DNA from: Saprospiraceae bacterium
GTDB lineage: Bacteria > Bacteroidota > Bacteroidia > Chitinophagales > Saprospiraceae
Direction: 5' to 3'
Length of the DNA: 54,411 nt
NCBI GenBank assembly: GCA_022842725.1
Contig: JALHOZ010000030.1
Span: 1 to 54,411, forward strand
Shown here: piece after piece, positions 1-12,900 of the stretch
Layout: the number at the start of each line of letters is the position of its first letter
How positions within the stretch are numbered: the first letter of the stretch is position 1
The notes under the pieces: generated by a model
Databases searched by the model: none
What the model was told of the DNA's origin: nothing
What the model saw: only the letters and a program-made list of their open reading frames with translations
Program-made: the position numbers and the translations under genes

Positions 1-60
1 AAACCTCAAATTGTTGTTGGTGTTTGTTTATTTCGTTTATATCAGAATCCACCAAACCGG

Positions 61-1125
61 ATGCAAAAAAAAATTGTCCAAATCCTCTTACTTCCACTCT
101 CTTTGTTATACGGTGGCATTATCTCGCTGAGAGACATGTTTTACGAAACGGGTTTGCTCAAATCGAGCACGTTTAATCTTCCTGTTATCAGTGTCGGCAA
201 TCTCAGTATCGGCGGTGCAGGAAAGTCGCCCCACATCGAATATCTTGTGCGCCTGCTCAATCCTTATTTGCAGGTCGGCATATTGAGCCGGGGCTACAAA
301 AGAGAAACCTCGGGATTTCGCCTTGTGCAGCCTTTTGATACGGCCAAAACAGTGGGTGACGAACCCCTTCAATTCAAAAAAAAATTTGTCGATGTAGTGG
401 TCGCTGTAGACGAAAACCGCGCTCTTGGCATTCCGATGATGGTAGGCCAGTATCCGGGGTTGCAGACTATTTTGCTCGATGATGCTTTTCAGCACCGGCA
501 GGTGAAACCGGGTTTGCAGATTTTGCTGACGCCGTATTCGGATTTGTTTACCAGAGATTTTTTACTGCCGAGCGGAAGGTTGAGAGAGTGGAGGAGTGCT
601 TATCAAAGGGCCGACATTATCATTGTAACCAAGTGTCCGGACGAAGTTTCTCCGGAAGATAGAAAAAAAATCATCGCAGAAATCAATCCCCAAAAACACC
701 AGGAAGTTTATTTTTCGCGGTTTGCCTATGACTATCCCTACCACTTTTACGATCCGAGATACCGAATCCGGTTGGATAATGATCTCGACGTTTTGCTGGT
801 GAGTGCCATCGCCAATACGTCTTACCTGAAACAATATCTCGACAAAATGGTCAAAAAGATCCATGCTGCAGAGTACGAAGACCACCATACCTTCACCCAA
901 CAGGACATCGACTATATGATTCAGAAATTCAAAAATCTGGACGCCAAAAGAAAGTTTATCCTGACGACAGAAAAGGATGCCACGAGGTTGGAACCTTTCA
1001 AACAATATCTCTACGATCATCAGATTCCGGTTTTTGTACAACCGACCAATGTGATGTTTCTAGACGATGACAAAAAATCTTTTGACAAAAAAGTCAAAGA
1101 TTATTTGTTAGGATTTAGGTATTAG
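61..1125 (+). CDS. lpxK: Tetraacyldisaccharide 4'-kinase LpxK
   Basis: LpxK phosphorylates the 4' position of the tetraacyldisaccharide precursor of lipid A, at the inner face of the cytoplasmic membrane. The 354-residue product has the family length. Visible marks are a hydrophobic N-terminus (LLPLSLLYGGIISLRD) that would associate with the membrane, the P-loop region SVGNLSIGGAGKSPHIEYL near residues 44-62 (the usual GKTP is GKSP here), and the family motif DDAFQHR near residue 139. The frame stays open to the left edge, but the ATG at 61 places the N-terminus where LpxK proteins normally begin. The stop codon lies inside a TTAGGT-type microrepeat that continues past the gene. Identification is from family motifs and is secure. 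Confidence 0.95.
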   Translation: MQKKIVQILLLPLSLLYGGIISLRDMFYETGLLKSSTFNLPVISVGNLSIGGAGKSPHIEYLVRLLNPYLQVGILSRGYKRETSGFRLVQPFDTAKTVGDEPLQFKKKFVDVVVAVDENRALGIPMMVGQYPGLQTILLDDAFQHRQVKPGLQILLTPYSDLFTRDFLLPSGRLREWRSAYQRADIIIVTKCPDEVSPEDRKKIIAEINPQKHQEVYFSRFAYDYPYHFYDPRYRIRLDNDLDVLLVSAIANTSYLKQYLDKMVKKIHAAEYEDHHTFTQQDIDYMIQKFKNLDAKRKFILTTEKDATRLEPFKQYLYDHQIPVFVQPTNVMFLDDDKKSFDKKVKDYLLGFRY

Positions 1126-1157
1126 GCACTAGGTATTAGGTGCCGGGTGTTAGGTAT
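1109..1157. repeat. TTAGGT/GGTATTAGG microrepeat overlapping the lpxK stop
   Basis: Degenerate copies of ATTAGGT, CTAGGTATTAGG and GTGTTAGGTA follow each other from the last codons of lpxK into the intergenic region. The same word string (GGTTTTAGGTGCTGGGTG then TTAGG) recurs near 33794-33828 and 34390-34424. No gene is associated with it. Confidence 0.6.
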
Positions 1158-1347
1158 TTTTTTTCTGGTAGCACAAAATCATCCAAATGAATTTGGATGT
1201 CCGGAGAAATAAAAAAATGATGGTGCAATTCTAAAGAAACAGGATTCTTTTTTGGGCGACCCCTTTCAGGTCGGGCTATACGCTTTACTCCACTTCGTTT
1301 CGTGTACGCTTCTATCCCTGTCGCTTCCCGGTTTGCCGATAAAATTA
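1126..1347. other. Intergenic region with dispersed palindromic repeats
   Basis: The 222 bp between the convergent lpxK and paaG-like genes carry no supportable gene. They hold the end of the TTAGGT microrepeat, the palindrome ATCCAAAT-GA-ATTTGGAT (1181-1198) followed by GTCCGG, and a GC-richer stretch (about 1254-1335) with CGACCCCTTTCAGGTCGGG and CACTTCGTTTCGTG that looks like a dispersed intergenic repeat. I see no clear terminator. Confidence 0.5.
1181..1204. repeat. Dispersed palindrome, copy 1 (ATCCAAAT/ATTTGGAT + GTCCGG)
   Basis: Eight-base inverted repeat with a 2-nt centre, followed by GTCCGG. Related copies at 45979-46003 and 51687-51711 have CTCCAAAT/ATTTGGAG, so the outer pair changed on both arms while pairing was kept. 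Confidence 0.7.
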
Positions 1348-2124
1348 TTATTTCCCGACAAAAACCGGTGCTCTTTTTTCCAAAAATGCCTTGGTGCCTT
1401 CGCGGTAATCGTGAGAATGACCTGCTTCGGTTTGATATTTGTCTTCCACTTCCAGTTGGGTGCGGAGGTCGTTTGTATGGCTTTCGTTCAGTGCTTTTTT
1501 GGTCAGTGCCAAACCTTTGGTAGGCATTTTGGACAACGTTTCAGCGAGTTTTGATACTTCGTCAACAAACGATTCTGTGGAAAACATTTTATAGATCATG
1601 CCCATCTGAACGGCTTCTGATGCCGATATTTTATCACCGAGCATCATGATGGCAGAAGCTCTTTGCCAACCGATGAGCCGGGGCAGGGTAAAGGTGCCTC
1701 CGCTGTCAGGGATCAAACCTATTTTGCTGAATGCCTGGATAAAGGAAGCGCTTTCAACAGCTACCACGATATCACAAGCCAAAGCTATATTCGCGCCGGC
1801 ACCGGCTGCGACACCGTTGACAGCTGCAATTACCGGTTTTTCGAGTTCCCGGATTTTTAAAATAATGGGATTGTAGTGTTCACGCACGATTTTGGTCATT
1901 TCCGGTCCATCGGGAGCAGTAGCTTCCTGAAGATCCTGTCCTGCACAAAACGCTTTGCCGGTTCCGGTGATCACGACACAACGGATACTGTCATCAGATG
2001 CGGCGTCATCGAGACAGGATTGCATATCCAATGCCATCGGCCTGATAAAACTATTGAACTTGTCCGGTCTGTTGAGCGTGATGGTAGCTACACCGGCTTG
2101 TTTTTCGTAAAGGATATTTTCCAT
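1348..2124 (-). CDS. paaG: Enoyl-CoA hydratase/isomerase, PaaG-like
   Basis: This crotonase-fold protein probably acts on CoA thioesters in the cytoplasm. PaaG isomerises 1,2-epoxyphenylacetyl-CoA to the oxepin in phenylacetate breakdown. With the ATG at 2124 the product has 258 residues, close to the roughly 262 of known PaaG; an upstream ATG at 2160 would add a poorly conserved 12-residue extension. Motifs include TLNRPDKFNSF near the N-terminus, the oxyanion-hole segment KAFCAGQDL, GAGANIALACD, and GLIPDSGGTFTLPRLIG, which carries the Asp typical of the PaaG branch. No other paa genes lie in the window, so the substrate is inferred from sequence resemblance alone and a general fatty-acid hydratase remains possible. 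It is convergent with lpxK. Confidence 0.85.
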   Translation of the reverse strand: MENILYEKQAGVATITLNRPDKFNSFIRPMALDMQSCLDDAASDDSIRCVVITGTGKAFCAGQDLQEATAPDGPEMTKIVREHYNPIILKIRELEKPVIAAVNGVAAGAGANIALACDIVVAVESASFIQAFSKIGLIPDSGGTFTLPRLIGWQRASAIMMLGDKISASEAVQMGMIYKMFSTESFVDEVSKLAETLSKMPTKGLALTKKALNESHTNDLRTQLEVEDKYQTEAGHSHDYREGTKAFLEKRAPVFVGK

Positions 2125-2186
2125 GATGATAAAAAAGTAAAGATCTGAAAGAAAATACAAAAGTAAGGATTATCTGACCTTTGGAC

Positions 2187-2222
2187 AAAAAAAAAGAGAG
2201 CCATTTCGGGTGACTCTCTCTC
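2187..2222 (-). terminator. Rho-independent terminator for the T9SS protein gene
   Basis: Read leftward, AGAGAG and CTCTCT arms enclose a short interrupted stem and loop (TCACCCGAAATGG) and run directly into nine or more T residues. It lies about 50 bp past the stop at 2269. Confidence 0.75.
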
Positions 2223-2268
2223 TCTCGTTTTTAAACTATAAAAGTTTATCTTTCAGGAAGGATCCTTT

Positions 2269-3450
2269 TTATTTTACTATGATAACCTTGTGGGCGCTTT
2301 CTTTACCGTTGATTTTTGCAAGAACCATATAAGATCCCGGTACTAAGTCTTCGGTAGGAACCATCACATTCAGGTTGTTTTGGTTGCTTTCGGTAGAAAG
2401 AATTTTTTTGATAATATTTCTTCCGTTGGCATCTGCTAATACTAAATCAATTTTCGTGCCAATCTCTGTTTCGAGGTTGATAAAAAATTCAGAAGAAGCC
2501 GGATTCGGGTAAATAGAAACTTTGTTTTCAACAAAAGTTCTGCTGTTTACGGCAACATTTGATGAAGAAGAAGCGCCATTTCCGGATAGATTTTCCTGAG
2601 CAATAAAAATCTGGGCATCTTCTTTGGATTTGATTTCTACTGTTTTAAGTTGTTTACAACCTCTGGCGTCTGTCACCATCAATTGATATACGCCATAGTC
2701 TGAAAAAGAAGGTTTTGCCACACTGAGCTTTTTTCCTTCTTTTGACAATCCCATTGGTGTATTCCATTCGTAGGTGTAAGGACCAAAAAGCGGATTTTCA
2801 TCGGAGACGGCCTCCAATAAAATCGATGATGAAGTGGTTGTTTTGATATCTTTTACAATATCAAGGGCCGGAGTGACAGAAATTTCATTTCGGGAATACT
2901 TCTGACCGATACCGCCCATAGTAAATCCGTTTCTGAAATCTGCACCTTTCATGCCTACTTCACGTGAAGTAGGTCCTTCCTGGTTGTTGAATAACTGAAC
3001 ATCGTCACCACAGTTGGCAACATGAGAAATGCGAAGGCTGAATAACTTCACCTGATCGCCTGAGTTTAAGTCATGATAAAAAGAGGTAGGGGAGAGCTGA
3101 GGAACAATACTTACATAATCGTGAAACGGATCTGAAGCCGGTTTTGTGATTACGTTTGCTTTGTTCCAGACCATCGGTTTTGTGCCTTTATATTCCTGAT
3201 TGTCCTGTAAAGGCATGTAATTATGGGCTACTTCTACTTCACTGCCGGTTGGAACCAACAAGGTTAATTGAGCATTAAGCTGCACCCTGTCTAAAGTTTT
3301 TTTAGTTTGTCCGTCAATCACATGCAGGTAACAATCATAATGATTGGTGACCGGATTGAAAGACAGACGATAACTTACATTGTTGATTTGAGCTATTGAC
3401 AAAACGGGTAGCGTCAATAGCAATAACGCTAAGTGGAAAGATTTAAGCAT
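2269..3450 (-). CDS. Secreted protein with T9SS type A sorting domain
   Basis: A cell-surface or secreted protein of unknown specific role. The ATG at 3450 gives 393 residues starting with a clean signal peptide (MLKSFHLALLLLTLPVLSIAQ); the frame extends 16 codons further upstream but without improving the signal. The middle has an Ig/PKD-like stretch near residues 225-275 (PYTYEWNTPMG, then YQLMVTDARGCK). The last 75 or so residues are a T9SS C-terminal domain: VSIYPNPASSEFFINLE, a DANGRNI turn, then LVPGSYMVLAKINGKE and a final VIIVK. Such domains direct export through the type IX system and surface attachment. It stands alone, transcribed leftward with its own terminator, divergent from the giant gene across about 530 bp. 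Confidence 0.85.
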   Translation of the reverse strand: MLKSFHLALLLLTLPVLSIAQINNVSYRLSFNPVTNHYDCYLHVIDGQTKKTLDRVQLNAQLTLLVPTGSEVEVAHNYMPLQDNQEYKGTKPMVWNKANVITKPASDPFHDYVSIVPQLSPTSFYHDLNSGDQVKLFSLRISHVANCGDDVQLFNNQEGPTSREVGMKGADFRNGFTMGGIGQKYSRNEISVTPALDIVKDIKTTTSSSILLEAVSDENPLFGPYTYEWNTPMGLSKEGKKLSVAKPSFSDYGVYQLMVTDARGCKQLKTVEIKSKEDAQIFIAQENLSGNGASSSSNVAVNSRTFVENKVSIYPNPASSEFFINLETEIGTKIDLVLADANGRNIIKKILSTESNQNNLNVMVPTEDLVPGSYMVLAKINGKESAHKVIIVK

Positions 3451-3979
3451 TTGAATTACTGTTTTGGATGAAAGATTTTGTAAAATATATCTTACCAATT
3501 AAAGACACACATTCTACTATTTACCCCTATTTCAAAATGTGTGCCAAGTGAATATTTTTTCGTATTAATTTTATTATTAATGTATATAGGATTTAAAATC
3601 ATCGGTATGATTATCAATGTGTTGTAAAATATTTTTTATTTATTTTTTGGTTTTTTATTTTTTCATCTGTGACACCCATCAGTGATTCCCGTCTTATATT
3701 ACATACTGTATCTGCCACCTGAGATTTTTTTTTGACCTTACATAGGGGTAAAATTTTTATCCTGTGTCTTGGTCGTAGAGAATGGAGTATTAAGCTTGAT
3801 GTGCCGTCTTTGTATTTGTCCCGAACCCCTTTACCTATATTAGTATTTGTCACCCGGCGGTAGTATTAAGTTTTATTCCTCTGTTTTCTGACTTACCATT
3901 TGTGGGTGTCACCTCCATTTCCTATATGATGGATTTGATGAGTCACAGGTGGTAATAACCTATATTATGTTAACCCGTT
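3451..3979. other. Long divergent intergenic region upstream of the giant gene
   Basis: About 530 bp separate two divergently transcribed surface-protein genes. I see no convincing gene; a 79-codon leftward frame at 3614-3853 has a low-complexity start and no family resemblance. A 10-bp inverted repeat, GTGACACCCA (3669-3678) and TGGGTGTCAC (3903-3912), brackets most of it, with further GTCAC words at 3847. It may hold both promoters, for example TATATTTT in front of the leftward gene, but none matches the full consensus. Confidence 0.4.
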
Positions 3980-6900
3980 ATGAATGTATACCCGTACTTT
4001 CTAAAACCCGCAACCAGTTTGTGCCGTTTTCCGGCTTTCCATTCTATTCTATGGAGTAGAGTGGCATTGCTATTTGTGGTAGTATCATCTGTCTCTTTGA
4101 CATTTGTAAGCCATGCTTATGCGGCACCTTCACCAGTCCCTCCACTCAATACTTTTACCTTTTACCAAAACCCGGGTACATACAATTATGTTATCCCTCC
4201 CGGTGTTACAAGTATTACGGTCGAAGTATGGGGTGGAGGTGGTCGCGGAGGATCCAGAACCACAGGAACTGCCGGAACAGGTGGTGGAGGTGGTGGTGCT
4301 TATTCCAGACGAACTGTAGCTGTCACTCCAGGACAAATATATGTTGTCAATGTAGGAGTCGGTAGTACAAGTAATACAACACCGGGAGGAGATACCTGGG
4401 TATCACCTAATACTGTTGGAAATGCACTTGTTTTGGCAAAAGGCGGTAACAGTGCTGCCAATAATGTTACTACAGGTGCTACAGGAGGAGCTGCCGGTTC
4501 CGGAATCGGAGATGTAAGATTTTCCGGTGGAAACGGAGCAAATGCACCTTCTACGACATCTTCAGGTGGCGGCGGGTCATCTGCGGGAATTTCTGCTAAT
4601 GGTACCAATGCTTCAGGTACAACAGGAGGTGTTGCTCCATTAAATGGTGGAAACGGTGCTAACGGAAGAACGACTGCCGGAAGCGGTACGGCCGGATCAT
4701 TGCCGGGTGGAGGAGGAAGTGGTGCCGTTCGGGGTACTACCGGAAGTCCTGCCGGAGGAGCAGGTGCTCATGGAAAAGTTCAAATCAATCTAACCTTTGA
4801 TGTCAATGCAGGACCGGATCAGACCCAATGCAATAATGCAATGTTTCAGGTGAGCACTAACCCGCCCCTGGCAGGGTACAGTTTCAGTTGGTCTGTGGTT
4901 TCGGGAACCGGATTCATTTACGATAATTGGAGCACCAACACACAAATAACGGTACCTGCAGGAAGTTCTGCTACTGTCCGACTCAGTGTAACAGACGGGA
5001 CCACGACCATCACAGACGATGTGGTTTTGACCAATACGACCAGTTGCACACCATCTTGCGTCAATCCTGTTAATATAAACGGCGACCTTGAACAACAGGG
5101 AACAGCCAATGCATATAATTTATCATTCCAGGGAACCCCTGCCTCTGTTATCTTTCAAAATTCCAATCCTGTGGGATGGGCAGAAAGATATGGAACAGCA
5201 ACTCCTAATACTACCAGTTTTACAGGTGCTTATTATCTGAATAAAACCGGTGTCAACGGAGACCCTCACAGTGGAAGCAAATTTATCTATATGGCGGGGG
5301 AAGGCATTTGTTTGTCAAACCTGAAAACCTGGCAAAATATAAGTTGCGGAAAAACATACAGGGTATCTGTTTGGGTAGCAGCTTATTCAAATTCCGGCAC
5401 CCAATCTTCATCTCCCTTTGCGATAGAGTTTAATGGAGGTGGTCCCAATGTTCCGTCATTTGCTATTGCAGAAACATTAAGAGCTCCAGCCAGTGCTTCC
5501 TGGAACAACCTGAACTGGCAGAGGTATTCATTTGAATTTACCATCCCATCCACAGGTTATGAGTGGGGGGATTTTTTATTTACCACCTTTGATAATGTAA
5601 ATGGTATTGTCATCGATGACATGTGTGTTGAAGAGGTGTTTAACGGGGCTCATGCTGATGCAGGGCCTGACCAATATAAGTGTGATAACTCTTTTACGAT
5701 GTCTGCCAACACACCTGCCTCAGGATTTACCGGTAGTTGGAGTGTGGTAAGTGGATCAGCTTCGGTATCTAATGTTAGTTCACCTACTTCACCTGTAACC
5801 CTTACTTCCGGCAATGCTGCCAGATTGAGATGGACGATGACAAGATCAGGAACCAACACCTTTTACGCCATCAACCCTGAAAAGGAAGGTGGCTTTGAAT
5901 CCTGTTGCTCTCCTTATGACAATGGTTGGACAGAAGTCAATAATGCCACCAATAAATGGGTCGTGGGCACAGGAGGAGGTTCTACTGGCGGAAGTCAGGC
6001 TGCTTATATTTCTAACAACGGAGGAACCTCAGCTGCTTATAATATTACAACAGCACAAACATCTCATTTGTACAGAGATGTGACCATACATCCCAATGCT
6101 TCCGGAATCAATCTGCAGTTTGACTGGCAAAATATGGGAGAAAGCGGATTCGACAGATTGTTGGTGTATACCGCTCCGACAACGTTAGATCCTGCTGCAG
6201 GTACGCCTGCTTCAAGTAGTACAACTTTAACAGGTGCAACTTTAGTAAGTACTTTGAATTTGCATTCCAGGCAACATTTTACCAATGAATTGATAAGTCT
6301 TCCGGCAAGTTTGGCTGGTACTACCTTCAGATTGATTTTTACATGGCAAAATAACAACACCGGTGGAACCAACTGGCTGGCTGCTGTAGTTGACAATGTT
6401 TCATTGAGCTATACTTTGACAAGCTGTAATGATTTTGATGAGGTTACTATAGTAAATAACACGGCTAACACTGGCTTGACGGTTAATAATGCCAATATAT
6501 GTCCGGGAACTTCTGCCACATTAACAGCAACAGGTTGTAATGCCGGAAATTTGTTGTGGAGTAATGGTGCTACAAGCAACTCAATCACTGTTTTTCCTGC
6601 AACAACTTCAACGTACTCTGTTACGTGCACTCCTGTTCCATCTGCTAATCTTCTTACCAACGGAAATTTTGAATCAGCTACCAATTTACAAGGCTGGACC
6701 AATTGGGATAATGCATCCATAACGACCAATCCTGCAGATGTTTATGCAGGAAGTAAGGCTGTATTTCTAAACGGAAGTGTCAGTTATGCCGGGGTTGCGC
6801 AAGGATTTGCCACTACGCCGGGACAAAGATTCAGGGTGCGGTTTTATGCCAAAACGACCAATAGTAATGCATTGCCATTAGTCAGATATCATGTGTATGA

Positions 6901-9900
6901 TAATATTAGTAATACTTTGGATGATGGTGAAGGAGTCCATATTACATCTACTAACTACCAATTATATGAATTTTTTGTAACCACGCCGCCTAATACAACA
7001 TGGGTTACTTTTTTTGCTGAAACTAGTGACAAAGGTGGTTTATATGTGGATGATTTTGAGGTGGTTTCTATAAACGGATGTACATCCACAGCTTTATCAA
7101 CTGTTACAGTAGGAGAAACCAATGTTGTTCAGAATCCTGAGTTTAACAGCGGCACTACATCCTGGGAATTGTATGCACAAGGAGGTGCAGCTGCTACACT
7201 AAACCATGACAATACTTCTCAATTATCAGGAGTAAATTCTGCGAGAATAAATATTTCAACGGCTACCGGTACGGACTGGCATGTGCAGTTTGTAGAAAAT
7301 GGACTTACTTTAGAAGCAGGTAAAACCTATACTTTATCCTTTAGGGCCCGGGCTGCTGCAGCAAGAGTTATAAATGCCTCTGTCGACCTGGGACAGGATC
7401 CCTGGACTAATTATTTATATCAGAATGTTAATGTGACTACAACAGGACAATTGTTTACCTATACATTTACGCAACCTGCCGGCACTTCTAACGGAAGAGT
7501 TGTTTTTAATTTAGGACAGTCCAATCAAACTGTATGGATTGATGATGTCAAATTATTTGAAGCTTGTAGTGCAATATGTGATCCGAATAACTCAAATGCA
7601 CCTCCATTTTGCGCGCCTTCGCCGATTTGTAATTCATCAAATACCATTAATTGGAGTCAGAGTATAAATTCTACAAATGGCAATCCGGGATTGGTCAGGT
7701 TTGTTGCTTGTGGGGGTACAGTAACTTACACCCTGCCCATTAGTTTACCTGCTGAATTTAATGGTCCTGTTTCGGTCAATATTACGGATGCAGTTTCTTG
7801 GGATGGGTACAGTGGAAGAAATACAGTAAGTCAAAGCAATGAAAGTTGGAGGGTTTTATTCAGAAAGAATGGCAGTACGGTTTATGCTTCTCCTTTTACT
7901 AATGATGTTCCTGATAATGTTAATCAGGGATATTGGAGAGGTAGCCTGGGCTCTGCAACCTTTCTTCCGAATGGAGCAGATCAAATCATCATTGAACACT
8001 GGGGTGTTTCCAATAATAATACAGCATGTAATTCAGTGATTCCTGCTTCTGTTTGTATTTCTTATGCTGTTTGTACACCACCTGCTGCACCGACAACAAC
8101 GAGTGCTTCGAGATGCGGACCTGGAACGGTTACACTTACCGCAGCCGGATGTAGTGGTGGTACGCTCAGATGGTATACTGCTTCTTCAGGAGGTAGCAGC
8201 ATAGGGACAGGAGCCAGCTTTACAACTCCTTCCATTTCTTCAACGACTACGTATTTTGTTGCATGTGAATCCGGAGGTTGCGAAAGTACTACCAGAACAG
8301 CTGCAGTAGCTACCGTTAATAATGTAAATGCTTTTGTTTCAGGAATTCTGAATTTGTGTCCTTCAAATAATACCACGACCTTGACAGGAAATGGAGGAGG
8401 AACTTATGTATGGAGTACAGGTGCAACAACATCGAGTATCACTGTGTCACCTGTTTCTACGACAACCTATACGCTTACAGTAACCAATGGGGGTTGTTCA
8501 ACCGCTGTTACTGCAACTGTAAATGTCGGATTATCTTGTTGTGCAGGACATGTCACAAGTAATATTATTGCCGAATATAACTTTTCAGAAGGCACCGGAT
8601 CAGTCGTTAATGACGTTTCCGGTTTTGGAACACCTCTTAACCTGACAATCCAAAATCCGGCAAATACAACTTGGGTGACAGGATGTGGTTTGCGAATCAA
8701 TTCTTCCACCAGAATAGCTTCAACAGGAAATGCTACAAAAATAAGAACAGCTCTTCAGGCTACGAATGCCATGACGGTTGAAGCATGGGTCCAGGCTGCC
8801 AATACAACGCAAAACGGACCGGCTAGAATTGTCAGTATGTCTACAAATACTTCAGAACGTAATTTTACTTTAGGTCAGGGTACAAGTGGAGGCCCGGGAA
8901 CAGTTTGGGCATTTCGAACCAGACAATCCGGAACCAACGATTGGAATGGTATGCCTGAACGTACTACAACCGCCAATTCAGCAACAACCAACCTTACACA
9001 TTTGGTATTTACCAGAGATGCGGCAGGGGTAGAGAGGTTTTATATCAATGGAGTACAAAATGCTACCTGGACTCAGACCGGAAATTTTTCAAACTGGAGT
9101 GATTATGTATTAAATCTTGGTAATGAACAAACCAATGACAGACCTTGGTTGGGAACATTATATAATGTAATTATTTACAGCAATGCATTAAGTGCTGCGG
9201 AGGTTACACAAAATTTTAGTGCCGGATCGAAAGGTGATTGTTCGAATTGTCCTCCTCCTGATTGTATTACTCAATTATGTGCACCTTTAAGTTGTCCTTC
9301 CGGAAATTGTTATACCAACAATTTAATTGTAAATCCTGATTTTGAAACCAATGTAAACAACTGGATTGCTTCAAACGGACAAGTCAGTCAGGGAGGAGGA
9401 GGAAGATATGGAAACTTCATTCAGGTAAACGTATCGGATTTAGCAGGAACGTACACAGCTTATCAGGATGTCAATTTTGGCGCAGGACAAGGTTACCGAT
9501 TTGAAGGAAATGTAGCTAAACATGGTGTAAATAATAATGTAAAAGTATATCTGGAATTTTATAATGGTTCTACTTATTTATCCAAGACAGCAGATTTTAA
9601 TGTGACGATGAATTTTGACGGCTGGAACTGGGAAAATTTTGGATTTCAGGGACTAACTCCTGCTAATACTACAAAAATCAGAATTGTGGCCTGGTGCAAT
9701 GGAAACGCCATCAAAATGGATAAAGTTTCTTTAATTGGATGTACCAACATTACAAGTTCAGCCAATGCAAACAACGTTTGTGTAGGCGGTACTATTAACC
9801 TAACATCCGCTATTAATTTAAATAATGTCAATCCGGTTAAACAGTTGGTATCAAACGGAGGTTTCGTGTCCGGAAGTGTTACCGGATTTTCAACTGACGT

Positions 9901-12900
9901 TCCTTCCGGTTCATTTGGTTTTACAACCAACCCTCAAAATGCAAATGGGTCATGGGTTTGGGGTACTGATAATACTACCGGTACAGGTAATTTAATGTGG
10001 TTTTCAGATGATAATGCTGCCTCAAACAGGAGACAATGGTTCAATACGTACACTGTTGTACCGAATACAACATATACATTAAGTTTTTGGGTCAGAAATG
10101 TTTGGAGCGGAGGAAGTAATCCCACTTTGTTTTGGACAGTTAACGGAACCCAGGTAGGGTCAACCATTACACCTGCCTTTGGCAGTAATTGGGTTCAGTT
10201 AAGTACAACATGGAATTCAGGCTCAAATACGAGTGCGACTTTTGCGGTAGTACTTCAAACCAACAGCTGGAATTTTGATTTTGCTTTAGATGATATTTCA
10301 ATCACCGGAACAGAAACTACTTATCTATGGTCAGGGCCCAATAGTTATTCTTCGTCATTACAAAATAATAACTTAACAAATGCCATTTCTTCTATGGCAG
10401 GTACATATGCTGTAATTACAAGTGCAGGAAATGGTTGTACGGCTTCCTCAAATGTAAATGTTGTTGTTAATTCTAATAATACAGTTACCACAAATGCTAC
10501 AAGAACTCTGTGTGTCAATACAGCTTTGAGTCCAACCATATCCCACACGACCACGGGTGCTACAGGCATCGGAACAGTTACAGGATTACCAACAGGGGTT
10601 ACAGCAGCATGGGCAGGCAATACGATTACTATCAGCGGGACACCTACCGCTTCCGGAACATTTAATTATACAATTCCGTTGACCGGAGGTTGTGGCGCTG
10701 TAAATGCTACAGGAACCATTACGGTTACGGCTAACAATACAGTTACCACAAATGCTACAAGAACCCTGTGTATCAATACAGCTTTGAGTCCAACCATAAC
10801 CCACACAACGACGGGTGCCACAGGCATCGGAACAACAACAGGATTACCAACAGGGGTTACAGCAGCATGGGCAGGCAATACCATTACAATTAGCGGTACA
10901 CCTACAGCCTCAGGAACATTTAATTATACCATTCCTTTAACCGGCGGTTGTGGCGCAGTTAATGCCACAGGAACCATTACAGTTACTGCAAATAATACAG
11001 CAACAACAAATGCTACAAGAACACTATGCGTCAATACAGCTTTGAGTCCAACCATAACCCACACAACGACGGGTGCTACAGGAATCGGAACTGCGACAGG
11101 ATTACCTGCAGGTGTTACAGCGGTATGGGCAAGCAATACGATAACGATTAGTGGCACACCAACGGCTTCCGGAACATTTAATTATACGATTCCGTTAACA
11201 GGAGGTTGTGGTGCTGTAAATGCTACTGGAACCATTACGGTTACAGCAAATAATACAGTTACAGGAATCGGAAGTGCAACCACATGTATCAATACTGCCA
11301 TTTCAACCATAACCCACACAACGACGGGTGCTACAGGAATCGGAACAGTTACAGGATTACCAACAGGTGTTACGGCAGCATGGGCAAGCAATACCATTAC
11401 AATTAGCGGTACACCTACCGCCTCAGGAACATTTAATTATACGATTCCGTTGACCGGCGGTTGTGGCGCTGTAAATGCCACAGGAACCATTACAGTTACA
11501 GCAAATAATACAGTAACAACAAATGCAACCAGAACGCTGTGTATCAATACAGCATTAAGTCCAACGATCACACATACTACTACAGGAGCCACAGGCATCG
11601 GTACAGCTACCGACTTACCGGCAGGTGTTACCGCAACATGGGCAAGTAACACCATTACTATAAGTGGTACACCTACAGTATCAGGAACATTTAATTATAC
11701 CATTCCTTTAACCGGCGGTTGTGGCGTTGTAAATGCCATCGGCACAATAACCGTTAATGCAATAAATACCGTTACCTCAAATGCGACCAGAACGTTGTGT
11801 ATTAATACAGCATTAAGTCCAACGATCACACATACTACCACCGGAGCCACAGGCATCGGTACAGCTACCGGCTTACCTGCAGGTGTTACGGCAACATGGG
11901 CAAGTAATACCATTACCATAAGTGGTACACCTACAGCTTCAGGAACATTCAATTATACCATTCCTTTAACGGGCGGTTGTGGCAATATCAACGCCACCGG
12001 CACAATAACCGTTACAGCTAACAATACAGTAACTACAAATGCATCCCGAACGCTTTGTATCAACACAGCATTAAGTCCAACGATCACACATACAACCACA
12101 GGCGCTACAGGTATTGGTACAGCTACAGGTTTACCTTCAGGCGTAACAGCTTCCTGGGCAAGTAATACGATTACGATCAGTGGCACACCTACGGCTTCAG
12201 GAACATTTAATTATACCATTCCGTTAACCGGTGGTTGTGGCGCTATAAATGCCACAGGAACCATTACGGTTACACCAAACAATACGGTAACAGGCATCGG
12301 AAGTGCAACAACATGTATCAATACTGCCATAACAACCATAACCCACACAACGACGGGTGCCACAGGCATCGGAATAGCGACTGGATTACCAACAGGAGTT
12401 ACGGCAGCATGGGCAAGTAATACCATTTCGATCAGTGGCACACCAACGGCTTCCGGAACTTTCAATTATACCATTCCGTTGACCGGCGGTTGTGGCACTG
12501 TAAATGCCACAGGAACCATTACGGTTACGGCTAATAATACAGTAACAACAAATGCGACCAGAACACTGTGTGTCAATACAGCTTTGAGTCCAACCATAAC
12601 CCACACAACGACGGGTGCTACAGGAATCGGAACAGCGACAGGATTACCTGCAGGTGTTACAGCAGCATGGGCAAGTAATACGATTACGATCAGTGGCACA
12701 CCAACGGCTTCAGGAACATTTAATTATACCATTCCGTTAACCGGCGGTTGTGGCGCTATAAATGCCACAGGAACCATTACGGTTACACCAAATAATACGG
12801 TAACAGGCATCGGAAGTGCAACCACGTGTATCAATACTGCCATAACAACCATAACCCACACAACAACGGGTGCCACAGGAATCGGAACAGCGACAGGATT

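Noticed and set aside
3614-3853. A 79-codon leftward frame upstream of the giant gene
   Set aside because: It has no ribosome-binding context, family resemblance or sensible composition.
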